Source: Ornithodoros turicata
Lineage: Eukaryota > Arthropoda > Arachnida > Ixodida > Argasidae
Direction of reading: 5' to 3'
Assembly: GCF_037126465.1 (NCBI RefSeq)
Contig: NC_088206.1
Coordinates: forward strand, 35,098,573 to 35,162,572
DNA length: 64,000 nucleotides
In this document: positions 35,216 to 45,927 of the stretch, in pieces
Position numbering within the stretch: the stretch's first letter is position 1
Layout of the letters: every line of letters begins with the position of its first letter
Translations under genes and position numbers: made by a program
Notes under the pieces: model-generated
Seen by the model: only the letters and a program-made list of their open reading frames with translations
Told to the model about the DNA's origin: nothing
Databases searched by the model: none

Positions 35216-36207
35216 ATGGACAGGTTTTGTACTCGCTACCATAAGTCATGGGAAGATGTGATAAAAAACTGCTTCGAAAAGGAAGAGCCGCGAAACGATT
35301 CCATTATCGCTGCATTTGAATATATCCTAGACATGGTCGTATTCGGAGAAATGGTACAAACTACAGAACTGAAGGTGCAAGAATTTATATGCCGAATCTA
35401 CAATACTTCTAAAAATATCTGCACATCAACGTCGGAAGGGCCACTGGGATTGATGGCGGAGTTTTTGAGGTTTGCTAACGAAGAATTGAAATACACTAGA
35501 CCAGATGTAATTGTAATTATTGCAATGGGCATTGCGTTCATCAAGAAAGCAGTCGGATCAAATTATCATATACAAGCCGTCTATATCGCACCGCACTCCT
35601 CCACCGACTGCGCCTCAACTTGGCAGACACGCCACCGGTCCAGCGCATGATGGGGAGGCAGATCTCGGCCCTCTGCGATGCTTGCGAAGTGGTTGCGGAC
35701 ACATCGCACCTCCTGCTGACCTGCCCCACGTGCACCAACCATCGGGCTACCCTTTTTCGCTGCCTCGAACGTTTCGGGCACAACCAGCTCACGCTGGCCG
35801 CACTTCTTGGCCCTGTGCCTCAGCACCAACAGTGGGCCATCACAACTGCTTTACTGCACTTTCTGAAGTGCACTGGCCTGGCCTTTAAGCTCTGAGCTGC
35901 GCGCTCCAGGAGCCTCACCTTCGTTTTCTTTCTTTTTTTTCTATTTCTTCTTTCTTCGTTGCTATTTTTTTCCTTTTCCCTTCTTTCTTTTCGTTTTTGT
36001 TTTTCCTCCTTTTTACGGAGACTCACCTTTTCCTATTCGTCCTTTCCTTTCTATTTATTCTTCGTTTTCTTTTGATTTTTTAAAATGGAATAGCATGCCG
36101 ACCTTGGTCTGGCAGACCTTTCCATTCAATAAATATATATCCCCACCCCCGCGCGATTCATTACGGATTTGTTGAAATTACACATATCTGAGATGGAAAG
36201 TACATAA
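35216..36207 (+). pseudogene. E2 ORF1 copy 1, interrupted by a truncated LINE
   Basis: From ATG 35216 (MDRFCTRYHKS..) the frame follows the intact copy 3 for about 125 residues with 12 differences, mostly conservative. It is broken near 35592 by a LINE 3' fragment (about 35593-36155). The last residues of ORF1 resume after the insert and end at TAA 36205-36207. It is predicted all-helical, with no signal peptide and no recognised family. Confidence 0.65.
35593..36155 (+). mobile_element. 5'-truncated LINE fragment with 3' UTR
   Basis: The frame to 35895 ends the C-terminal part of a LINE ORF2, with CDACEVVADTSHLLLTCP (Cys-Cys..His..Cys knuckle) and a stop. A pyrimidine-rich 3' UTR follows and ends AATAAATATATAT plus a C-rich junction. 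It splits ORF1 copy 1; the uninterrupted target is visible in copies 2 and 3. The target duplication is unclear because the junction bases are C/G-rich and altered. Confidence 0.8.
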
Positions 36208-36239
36208 AATCCTATCACGTGATATATTCCACCGTAGGG

Positions 36240-37440
36240 CCTCTACACATTTATTAATCAGTATGATTCCAATCAAAATTCAAAGTTTTATTATAAAGTA
36301 TTATTATACGTGACCACAGTAGTGGAGCTTTAAGTGCCGATAGTTAATTGTGGACAGCAGAGAACCTGGAAGACCACGGGACACGAACACAAGAGGAAAT
36401 AAAATCTATACCACTACATTTAACCAAAAAAACAACAGAGGAGGAGAATAATCTATCATTTTAAATATCATAAAATCATCCTCGTGACTTAATCTAGTCG
36501 AACCCAATACAATTTTCATTCTAAGAGACACTACAAACCTTACTTTGTCTTATGAATCCAACACAGGGAATATATTAAAAAAATGAACTTCACCGCATAG
36601 CACGCTCCTAGCCAACAACCAGCTCTAATAATATCTGCCCTGATTTGTTGAAGACGGGAGGCGTACATCTGTTTTGTGACAGTTATGAACATCTTCGAGC
36701 TCAATAGGGAATCTAAGTTGATTATTCCAACATTACACAATTAACCAATTTCTTATTAAGTGAACAGCATAGACGTAAGGAAATAACGAGAAACAAAACG
36801 ATCAACAGCTAATAGAGAACCAAAACCCATCACGTAAACAAGAGGTACACAAAGGATTAATAATTGAAAAACAATCTATCAAAAACGAGAAATATGCACG
36901 CACTGAATAGCAGAGAAACACCCTAAACGGCGCATCTGCCAACGTGTAAACAACAGACACATGCAGGAAAATAATTGAAAAATAGTCTATCAAAAACGAT
37001 AAACATGCACGGATGAGTAGCAGAAAAGCACTTTGATGCACATGATGAATTTAATACAGGACAGAGCTAACGCTGAATAGCAGAGAAACACTCTAAACGG
37101 CGCATCTGCCAACGTGTAACCAACAGACAAGAAAATATTATTGAAACAAGATCAACAGCTAATAGAGAGCCAAAATCCAACATGTAAACAAGAGGTACAC
37201 AAAGGATAAATAGTTGAAGAACAATCTATCAAAACGAGAAACATGCACGGATGAATAGCAGAGAAAGGAAGTTCTGATAGCTGTATGTAATTAACTGTGA
37301 ACAGCAGAGACCCGGGAAGACCACGGGACACGAACACAACAGGAAATAAAATCTATAGCACTACAAAGAAGATATTCTTAATCAAAACAACAGAGGAGGA
37401 GAATAATCTATCATGTTGAATATCATAAAATCATCCTCCA
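36240..37440 (+). repeat. E2 second copy of the arm repeat array
   Basis: Inverted counterpart of about 52040-53340 and collinear with parts of 31800-33400. It includes one copy of the GCACGCTCCTAGCC block at about 36595 and several degenerate copies of an ATGCACGGA..GCAGAGAAACACTC unit (36880-37270). No gene is supported. Confidence 0.65.
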
Positions 37441-37689
37441 ACACCAACACCAACATCAAGTTAGGGAGGGACGGACTCTAGTATGGTCTTGTACATAGAA
37501 TCATTGAAAGCGCACATTTTTTCTTACCCATCACATCTTTTTGTAAATCAATTTCCATAATTCTCATGACATATGGATATTAATAACATTCTAAAAAAAT
37601 CTAATCAATAAAATGTGCATAGATATTCTTTTAATTAAGTGTAGACGCGCACTTGAAAACAGAAGAGACAATTGTTCTACATTGAAAAG

Positions 37690-38116
37690 ATGGACAGATT
37701 TTGTACTCGATACCATAAGTCACGAGAGGACATGATGAAACACTGCTTCAAAAAGGAAGAGCCGCGAAACGATTCCATTATCGCTGCATTTCAATACGTC
37801 TTAGACATGGTCGTATTCGGAGATATGGTACAAACTACAGAATTGAAGATGCAAGAGTTTATATGCCGAATCTACAATACTTATAAAAATATCTGCACAT
37901 ACGTCGGAAGGGCCACTGGGATTGATGGCGGAGTTTTTGAGACTTGCTAACGAAGAATTGAAATACACTAGACCAGATGTAATTGTAATCATTGCAATTG
38001 GCATTGCATTAATCAAGAAAGCAGTCAGATCAAATTATCATATACAAGCGGTCTATACCGCACGGTTCATTACGGATTTCTTGAAATTACACATATCTGA
38101 GATGGAAAGTACATAA
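37690..38116 (+). pseudogene. E2 ORF1 copy 2, frameshifted
   Basis: Starts MDRFCTRYHKS at 37690 and follows ORF1 copy 3 closely. Two bases are missing at 37900/37901 relative to the other copies, which shifts the frame after about residue 70. The downstream half (LANEELKYTRPDVIVIIAIG..) continues in another frame to TAA 38114-38116. ORF2 begins 64 bp downstream on the same strand, a compact tandem arrangement. Copies 1, 2 and 4 carry independent lesions and only copy 3 is open. Confidence 0.65.
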
Positions 38117-38180
38117 AATCTTATCACCTGATATGTTTCAATACCACGGCAACGCAATTATTTTATTCTACCAGTCAGTG

Positions 38181-38528
38181 ATGTCGAATGAACAGAAGTT
38201 CAATATTGTTGTGCAAGGTCTGATGTATCATCACTTATTGAAACTCAACAAACATATCAATTGCGGTGGACCACCGGGCGATTTTCATCTAATACTCTCT
38301 TGTACGCCATTCAAGAATCTTCATACAAAGAAAGGAAACATCAATAAGAGACTGTGCAAGTTCGTCGCGACAAAGTGCAAGTTGTTGAAGCAATACAAAC
38401 ACGGCGACAACATATCACCTGCGTTAATCAACGCTGGATTCAAGCGCCCAATAATCAGAATCAACTACTTGATGTCTTCGGAATTCATCAATCAAGAGAA
38501 CAAACGAAAACTTCAGAGTTTGGAATAG
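38181..38528 (+). CDS. E2 ORF2, basic 115-residue protein of unknown family
   Basis: I take ATG 38181 as the start rather than the upstream ATG 38133, because the second copy at 54150-54321 has a 5-base indel between the two sites and is similar only from MSNEQKFN onward. The protein is rich in Lys, His and Ile with INCGGPPGDF as a distinctive stretch; it has no signal peptide or membrane segment. The two copies differ mainly by amino-acid substitutions without stops over the 57 shared codons, which suggests past coding constraint. ORF1 copy 2 lies 64 bp upstream on the same strand. Function unknown. Confidence 0.5.
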   Translation: MSNEQKFNIVVQGLMYHHLLKLNKHINCGGPPGDFHLILSCTPFKNLHTKKGNINKRLCKFVATKCKLLKQYKHGDNISPALINAGFKRPIIRINYLMSSEFINQENKRKLQSLE

Positions 38529-38565
38529 AATTGTAATTTATCGGAATAAACAAGCATATAATTGA

Positions 38566-38877
38566 AATAATAATTGTATTCTTTGTCATCATTGTAATGT
38601 ATTCTACACATCGCAACGCAAACAGCTTATGATTAGATTAAAGATTGCTAAGGAGACGAATATTCCACACTGTGTGCAAAAATTCTAATATGGAATCAGA
38701 GCTAGCCATCAAATAGGTTTTACCCCCGACTACACTCTGTACAACTTCATCACCCAAAGGATAGAATTGCCACAAAAGGATCGGCCATTGAAATTTAGAG
38801 GCATGATACATCAGTCTATGATTACAAAAAAAGGATCACTAATCTCTTGTGAAAACTTATCATATTTCATGAATTAA
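38566..38877 (+). pseudogene. E2 centre: coding remnant A, one nonsense codon
   Basis: One frame is open from about 38566 to TAA 38875-38877 except for a TAA at 38686-38688. After that stop, 62 codons read like a real protein (FTPDYTLYNF.., ending CENLSYFMN). No family was recognised. Its 3' end overlaps the 3' end of minus-strand remnant B by 11 bp, a convergent overlap typical of compact genomes. This is a by-eye judgement of coding character. Confidence 0.3.
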
Positions 38878-39262
38878 ATTCCACACTGCATGTATATTTC
38901 TCAATCAGTTGCACTAGCCCAGACGTAGTAAAAGAGGCGTCTTTGACAAGCAACCCGATTGGAGTGCCGAATAAATAAATAAATATTTTCGTCAACACAG
39001 TTGTCCATTTGTATGACTGGATAGGAAAAATGAGCCGTCCAAGATAGGGCAAAACGGGAAATAAGACAAGATAACTGATTGCGGCGGGATAAGTCAAAGC
39101 GTTCGCGACAACTTTTACAATCGCATTCGGGTTCTGTGCCTGCGAGATAATACGAAGCCTTCGCGAAAAGCGAATCTATTATCAAATGCCGCGATGCAAA
39201 TGGAGGATGTTACGAGCATGATGTGCAGGCGAAGTCTACATTTCTAATCACGTAATCTTCCT
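38867..39262 (-). pseudogene. E2 centre: coding remnant B, Cys-rich then hydrophobic, broken
   Basis: On the minus strand an upstream part with Cys pairs (ACTSC, then ECDCKSC) is interrupted by a TAA near 39213. The frame then shifts by one base into a hydrophobic part from about 39120, with LTYPAAISYLVLFPVLPYLG and a second hydrophobic stretch (LTKIFIYLFGTPIGLLV), ending at TGA 38867-38869. If these belong together, the product was a Cys-containing membrane protein with two C-terminal membrane segments. No family is claimed. Confidence 0.3.
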
Positions 39263-40114
39263 AACACACGGCACACAAACGTATATGAAATAATTTCCAA
39301 GTGGCAATCAGATTTTGGGAGAAACAACCGCCATCAGAAATGATTAACCAGTATACAATGAAGATGAGCGTTATGCATAAACACAATGGAAGATATGTTA
39401 TATTAATTATAATCAGCAGATCAGCGCAGGTCACACATAAACGTAGATCCAATTCACAAAATATACTCGAGATTTCCCGTAGCCATACAGAAAAACTATC
39501 ACATTATTTTAGTGTCACAGCATCCGGGCACTACAAATGGAAAGGCCATACTTTAATTTTATAAGTCTTTAGCTCATAACATTGTAAAACACAAAGTCCA
39601 CACTAAAGATCATTTTCTTCTTTAAATTTTCAAAGTCAAAACTGCACGCTATTTCTTGCATTTTTTAAAGATATAGATTAAAAAGTTGTGCATATACTCA
39701 CACATACTATACAAGATATTTGATTGTGGCTTAAGTGCTAAAATTTATTGATTCACATTCAGGAGAAGTGGTGACTGCCACACATCAGTAAGAGTTTAAT
39801 TAAAATTTGAACAGGTGTTGCGATTTATGATCAGTGTTGTAGAATGTGTAATTTCACAATACGCAAGCTTTAGTTCGCTCACTTTGACGAGCACTCTTTC
39901 ACGATGACAGATAATTTAATCGAATGGATTGATATTTTCTATATACACTATAACATAATGCAAATTCTTTATGTCGTGGATATTAAAAGTTACGAATATT
40001 TTCCGAACGAAATTTACTTAAAACTCGAAGAAAGGGTCACCCGCACAAACAATAGACCCGTAGAACAAAATAATTGCGTTGCCGTGGTATTGGAATCTAT
40101 CACGTGATAAGATT
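39263..40114. other. E2 centre, remaining unique sequence
   Basis: Contains a plus-strand open stretch of 75 codons from ATG 39340 to 39564, and an 67-codon frame at 39904-40107 whose last third is the reverse complement of the start of the ORF2 region (38125-38185), so that frame is chimeric at an inverted-repeat junction. The rest is AT-rich with no recognisable feature. Confidence 0.35.
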
Positions 40115-40543
40115 TTATGTACTTTCCATCTCAGATATGTGTAATTTCAACAAATCCGTAATGAACCGTGCGATATAGACCGCTTGTATATGATAATTTG
40201 ATCTGACTGCTTTCTTGATTAACGCAATGCCAATTGCAATGATTACAATTACATCTGGTCTAGTGTATTTCAATTCTTCGTTAGCAAATCTCAAAAACTC
40301 CGCCATCAATCCCAGTGGCCCTTCCGACGTTGATGCGCAGATATTTTTATAAGTATTGTAGATTCGGCATATAAATTCTTGCATCTTCAATTCTGTAGTT
40401 TGTACCATATCTCCGAATACGACCATGTCTAAGACGTATTGAAATGCAGCGATAATGGAATCGTTTCGCGGCTCTTCCTTTTCGAAGCAGTGTTTTATCA
40501 TGTCCTCCCATGACTTATGGTATCGAGTACAAAATCTGTCCAT
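40115..40543 (-). CDS. E2 ORF1 copy 3, intact 142-residue unknown protein
   Basis: ATG at 40543 (MDRFCTRYHKS), stop at 40115-40117. The frame extends six codons further 5' but with TTG, so the ATG is preferred. The protein is predicted mostly alpha-helical, with a Trp-containing N-terminal helix, an amphipathic NDSIIAAFQYVLDMVVF segment and a hydrophobic VIVIIAIGIALI helix near residues 95-107. There is no signal peptide, Cys motif or catalytic signature that I can name. Four copies exist in the window and this is the only one without a lesion. Helical layout alone would be compatible with several small virus-like or regulatory folds; I do not assign one. Confidence 0.55.
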   Translation of the reverse strand: MDRFCTRYHKSWEDMIKHCFEKEEPRNDSIIAAFQYVLDMVVFGDMVQTTELKMQEFICRIYNTYKNICASTSEGPLGLMAEFLRFANEELKYTRPDVIVIIAIGIALIKKAVRSNYHIQAVYIARFITDLLKLHISEMEST

Positions 40544-40561
40544 CTTTTCAATGTAGAACAA

Positions 40562-42166
40562 TTGTCTCTTCTGTTTTCAAGTGCGCGTCTACACTTAATT
40601 AAAAGAATATCTATGCTCATTTTATTGATTAATTTTTTTAGAATGTTATTAATATCCACATGTCATGAGAATTATGGAAATAGATTTACAAAAAGATGTG
40701 ATGGGTAAGAAAAAATGTGCGCTTTCAATGATTCTATGTACAAGACCATACTAGAGTCCGTCCCTCCCTAACTTGATGTTGGTGTTGGGGGTCGTCGGGT
40801 TTCATCACACTTTATCGTTTGAATCCACTAGTTGATCATGTTTATTCATTGAAAATTACAAGTTTCTGTACAGATTATACGGTGTATTCACGCTGCTTGC
40901 TTAGAAATGATTTGTCTGAATTAATTATTGTTTTGTTTCAGGTTCGACTGATATTCTATGAGTTGGACATTATGTATGCATAATGTATTAATTGTCCATT
41001 CGATTGATATAAGTAAAAATAATCTCTAAGATGGGAATGCCTCATACCTCTGAGTTGCATTTCACATGTGATATTTCTGTGTGGTTCATTAGAAATTTCT
41101 GTTGCAAGATATTACAAAAATTGATGTAATTTTTCAAGTATTGACTCGACTGATATTCGATGAGTTATGAACAAACTGCCTAAAATAATTATTGTCTTGT
41201 ATTTGTTTCAATTGTTCACTCGATTGACATAAGTAAAAACAATCTCTGAGTTGGGAATGCCTCATAACTCTGAGTTGCATTTCACATTTGATATTTCTGT
41301 GTGGTTCATTAGAAATATCTGTTGCAAGATATTACAAAAATTGATGTAATTAAAATTGTTTCTCGTTTTTGATTGAGTATTGTTGCTACCAATTAATAAT
41401 TTGGACTTTCGCTACATGTTCAATAACAATATCGCATCTCTACAAACTTAGTCGACTTGACAACCACTTTGACGAAAGATTTCCTCTCAAGGAAAGGATG
41501 CGAAAAGATAGTGATCCCCGCGAGTGATATCGACATCTATTTGCGCTGCACAATAAAATATATCGCCTTTGAACTTTCTTATTTGACCTCTAGAACGTCC
41601 TGTTTGCTGGACGAAGGAATATAGCCCCCCCCCCCCCAACCTTTTGAGTGATAAAGCATGTGAGCTTGGTCATATAGATAGAGACATAAAGTCCCCCGGC
41701 TTTGAGGAAAAGCATGAAAACCGAGATGAAAACAGTGCATATTTTCTATGTCTTGGATACCTACATCAAGGTTCGTAGTGTTTGTTAGAATGAAAATTGT
41801 ATGTTGGTCGATTTTATGATGGTTCAATGATAGATTATTTTCCTCTGTTGTTGTTTAGATGTCGCCGTTTACGGTGTTCCTCTGTTCTTCAGCGTTGAGT
41901 CTGTGCTATAATGTAATATTTCTCCTTTTGATAGATTGATTAGCTATTATTTCTCTATGTGTTGGATGGTGCGCAGGTTTGGCTCTCTATTAGCTGTTGA
42001 TCGTTTTGTTTCTCGTTATTTTCTTACGTCTATGCTGTTCACTTAATAAGAAATTGGTTAATTGTGTAATGTTGGAATAATCAACTTAGATTCCCTATTG
42101 TGCTCGAAATGTTCATAACTGTCACAAACCAGGTGTACGCCTTCCGTCTTCAACAAATCAGGGCAG
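40562..42166 (-). repeat. E2 right arm (inverted copy of 33600-35200)
   Basis: Mirrors the left arm upstream of ORF1. It includes direct repeats at about 41010-41110 and 41230-41350, an 82-codon minus-strand open frame at 41579-41827, and a C-run (G-run on the minus strand) at 41627-41637 that expands a codon run in that frame. The last 34 bp form half of the repeat block split by the gypsy insertion. Confidence 0.7.
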
Positions 42167-42170
42167 ATAT

Positions 42171-42472
42171 TGCCACGAATCATCATCGCGAAACTTCCAG
42201 GGCAGGCACTAAACGGTACATCTCATCCCGGCGCATGCTGAAGAGGAAGCAAGAAGCTTCCAGACACATCGCCTGCTCTCTGGCAAACGCACGTGCTGTT
42301 TCTAGACTTTTCGGCGCGACGCTTAAATGCTTGTGCGCTCCAGGCTGGAGCATTCATTCTCTGGACTCAGTTGTGTTCACAGAGCTATCACTCTTGTGTT
42401 TTGCTACCAAGTACTCTAATAAACCGTTCGCTGTTTATTCGACGACTCGCCGGCCCATTTCGCTTCGTGACA
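42171..42472 (+). repeat. Gypsy 5' LTR
   Basis: 302 bp, TG..CA ends, AATAAA-like signal (CTAATAAACC) near 42417, preceded by ATAT target duplication. It is about 97-98 percent identical to the 3' LTR by manual comparison. Confidence 0.95.
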
Positions 42473-42475
42473 TTT

Positions 42476-42493
42476 CTGGTGGAGGTGCGGGGC
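42476..42493 (+). other. Candidate gypsy primer-binding site
   Basis: TGGTGGAGGTGCGGGGCA begins four bases after the 5' LTR, with the TGG required to pair with a tRNA 3' CCA. The primer tRNA was not identified. Confidence 0.5.
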
Positions 42494-42596
42494 ACTCCTT
42501 GTCCTATACGGCCTGGAAGACCAACTGCGACAAAGCAGAAGACAGCTTGGTCTGCCTGCAGAATTCGGTCCATTAGAACCCCCTAAACGCAAGAAG

Positions 42597-43664
42597 ATGA
42601 CTGCGGAGTCCAGTACCGAAGTGGCGCAACCTGTTGCCACGCCCATAGCCCCTGCACGGTCGCCGAAGACATTCAGCGGGGAGTATTACGACGACGTGGA
42701 CGATTGGGTCGACCAGTATGAGCGGATCGCCAAGTTCAACAACTGGAGTGACGACCAAAAGCTCGTGAACGTCTATTTCTCCCTGGAAGGCACCGCGAAG
42801 ACATGGTTCGAGAACCGGGAGACTTCGCTCACGTCCTGGGACGTCTTCAAAAGCAAACTCCGCGAGGCGTTCGCTTTTCAACAACGAGCTGAACGCGCTG
42901 AACATCTGCTCCAGAGACGGATCCAGCTGCCAAACGAAAGCGTTACAGGCTTCGTCGAAGATGTGTTGCGGCTCTTCCGGCGAGCTGACCCCAAAGCTTC
43001 CGAGGAGAAGAAGGTTCAGCGGCTCATGAGGGGCATAAAAGAAGAAATTTTTCGCGCCCTGTCCCGGGATCCACCCGCCACGACCGACGCTTTTCTGGAC
43101 GCAGCCGATGACAAGTGGTGGGCACGAATAACCCCGGAGAAACGCGCAAACACGGACGTAACCGCCGTGACGACTCAGCACGTCAACCTGCCTCCCTTGT
43201 CGTCAGTCCTTGTGACGGCTACGTGCGAGAGAGTACCGACTGGCTGTTTGTTGGCTGAAGGCAACACGCAACTTCTCCTCGAACGAGGAATTGGGATAGC
43301 AAGAGGAATTGTGCCCGTAAGAAACGGAATATTCGAACTCCTGGTCACAAATTTTCGCCCGGAGCCACAACACCTGGCGAATGGCACGAAGATTGCCGTC
43401 ATCGTAGACCAATACTCCACCACGGATGTTTGCCTGATGGACACTGCTCGCATCGCAGTCACCACGGAACACGAGGCCGAACATTTCGACGTAAACCCTC
43501 AACTCAATACAACTCAAAAGCAAACCCTTCTCCAGATGCTCAACGATTTCAGTGACTGCTTCGCTGCATCGTCGAAAGTAAGACAAACGCCCATTGCGAA
43601 GCACCGCATCATCGTCGACGAAAAGGCCCGTCAAATTCACTGCATGCCGTACCGGGTCTCCTGA
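42597..43664 (+). pseudogene. Gypsy gag joined in frame to pre-RT region (protease deleted)
   Basis: Residues about 25-165 are a retrotransposon gag capsid-type region (PKTFSGEYYDDVDDWVDQYE, then FEN.E..LTSWD.FK..L). The frame then passes, near residue 170, directly to sequence normally found just upstream of RT (..LNDFSDCF.., HRI), with no CCHC knuckle and no D-S/T-G protease. An in-frame internal deletion explains this. The frame ends at a premature TGA (43662-43664), just after the YRVS that normally continues into RT. About 36 bp later RT resumes in the same register. Confidence 0.85.
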
Positions 43665-45759
43665 AAAGAGCGAGAAACGATCCGAACGCAAGTAGAAGAG
43701 ATGCTAAGAGATGACATTATCCAGCCGTCGACCAGTCCGTGGGCATCGCCGGTGGTACTAGTGAAGAAGAAGGACGGAACACTCAGGTTCTGCGTCGACT
43801 ACCGGAAACTCAATGAAATAACGAAGAAGGACGTCTACCCGTTACCGCGCAATCGACGACACGCTCGATCGCCTTCAAAACGCAAAATTTTTCTCTTCCA
43901 TGGACCTCAAGACGGGGTACTGGCAAATTGAAGTCGACGAACGGGACCGTGAGAAGACTGCCTTCGTCACTCCGGATGGACTTTACGAATTCAAGGTTAT
44001 GCCTTTCGGCCTTTGCACAGCACCAGCGACGTTCCAGCGTGTTATGGATACAGTTCTCACCGGGTTGAAGTGGCAAACCTGCCTGGTGTACCTCGACGAT
44101 GTTGTCGTCTTCGCAAGAACATTCGAAGAACATGTTGAACGACTAAAGCAAGTCCTCGAGGCTATCAGAACTGCAGGGCTGACGTTGAAGCCTCAGAAGT
44201 GTCGATTCGGCTACAAGGAACTCAAATTTCTCGGCCATCTCGTGAGCAGCGACGGCGTACGCCCTGACCCCGACAAGATGGCGGCCATCGCAAATTACCG
44301 TGTTCCTTCTAACGTGAAAGACGCTCGAAGCTTTCTTGGCCTTTGCGCCTACTACCGACGGTTCATTCCGAACTTTTCAAGAATTGCGTCACCCCTGAAT
44401 GCCCTCACCAAGGACGGATCCACGTTTATCTGGAGTGAAGCCCAGCAACAGGCGTTTGATGAATTGAAGACGCGTCTACAGACCGCACCCGTGCTTGCCC
44501 ACTTCGATCCAAACGCCGAAACAGAAATACACACCGACGCAAGCAACGATGGTCTAGGAGCCGTGCTGGTTCAGCTGCACGACGGCGTCGAACGTGTCAT
44601 CGCTTACGCAAGCAGAACGCTAACCAAGGCAGAGAAGAACTATTCGACGACCGAAAAAGAGTGCCTTGCACTCATATGGGCCATCACAAAGTTGCGCCCC
44701 TACCTGTACGGACGGCCGTTCAAGGTGGTAACAGACCACCATTCTCTGTGCTGGCTGGCTGGTTTAAGGGGACCCTCAGGACGGCTAGCGAGATGGAGCC
44801 TCCGATTACAGGAGTATGACGTAACCGTCACTTACAAGTCAGGAAGAAAACACAACGACGCCGACTGCCTGTCCCGAGCACCACTCCAGCGACGGGACAA
44901 CAGCCTCGAGGACGACGACGCCTTCCTCGGTCTAATGAGCGCGACTACCATGTCTACCAAGCAGTATAACGACCCCGAATTGAAGACACTCGTCGACTAT
45001 CTGCAAGGCCGCGCCGACAATGTTCCTCCCATCTTCAGAAGATCACTCCCAAGTTTTTCCCTACGTAATGGTGTTCTCTACAAAGAAAACCACGCACCAC
45101 AAGGCGCTACGTGGCTTCTCGTTGTGCCTGGGGACGTGCGCAGCGAGATTCTTGAATCCTGCCACGACGAACCGTCATCAGGTCATTTGGGATACAGCCG
45201 GACACTGGCCCGTATAAGGGAAAAGTACTACTGGCCAAAACTGGCCAAGACCGTACACCACTACGTAAGGACGTGCCGGGAATGCCAACGACGAAAAACG
45301 CCGCAAGTACGACCTTCTGGGTACCTTCAGCCAATCGCACCGCCGTCGGCGCCGTTCGAGCAGATTGGGATGGATCTACTCGGGCCCTTCCCACGTTCGT
45401 CTTCCGGAAATCGTTGGATAATCGTCGCTACCGACTACCTGACACGCTATGCTGAGACTAAGGCACTTCCACAGGGCACAGCTACAGAAGTGGCGAAGTT
45501 CTTCATCGAGAACATCGTACTACGGCACGGAGCTCCGACCGCCTTAATCACCGATAGGGGAACGGCATTTACAAGCAGGCTAACACAAGAAATCCTTCGA
45601 CTCAGCCACACCGCTCACCGGAGGACAACGGCGTACCATCCGCAGACGAACGGGCTCACCGAACGCCTAAACAAAACCCTTGCCGACATGATTTCGATGT
45701 ACGTCGATGTCGAGCACAAGACATGGGACGAAATACTGCCTTACGTCACGTTCGCCTAT
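43665..45759 (+). pseudogene. Gypsy pol: reverse transcriptase, RNase H, integrase N-half
   Basis: RT fingers start after the premature stop ([18 protein letters not shown]). One extra base at 43851-43852 shifts the frame, and from 43900 a long frame gives RT motifs including [10 protein letters not shown] and the catalytic YLDD (residues 64-67 of that frame). RNase H follows (IHTDASNDG), then the integrase zinc region (His-His..Cys-Cys around HLGYSRT and CRECQRRK), and the integrase core with D in GMDLLGPFP, D in ITDRGTAF and E in NGLTERLNK. The frame is cut at 45759 by the ISL2EU insertion; the tail of that open frame to 45855 is transposon DNA. The end of integrase is found at 51181-51627. 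Confidence 0.95.
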
Positions 45760-45927
45760 TGGCGCCGAGCGCGAACGTTGGCGCCGCCCTGGTGGCTAAT
45801 AACGGAAACAGGGTTTGGGGATCGCAGACGCTTCTCCGGTGGTAGAATATGTTAGAAGGTGGTGTTGTTTCGTCCTACAACCGGAGTCAGCCTCATTCAC
45901 AGCAGTGTCCGATTTAAATTCAGTGAA

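Noticed and set aside
39904..40107. 67-codon ORF in the E2 centre
   Set aside because: Its last third is the reverse complement of the ORF2 upstream region, so the frame is chimeric at a repeat junction.
40115..40543. Bcl-2-like fold for ORF1
   Set aside because: The helical layout is suggestive but no BH1/BH2 signature residues can be identified; without a profile or structure comparison the call is not supported.
42573..43181. 202-codon minus-strand ORF
   Set aside because: It is the antisense shadow of the gypsy gag region.
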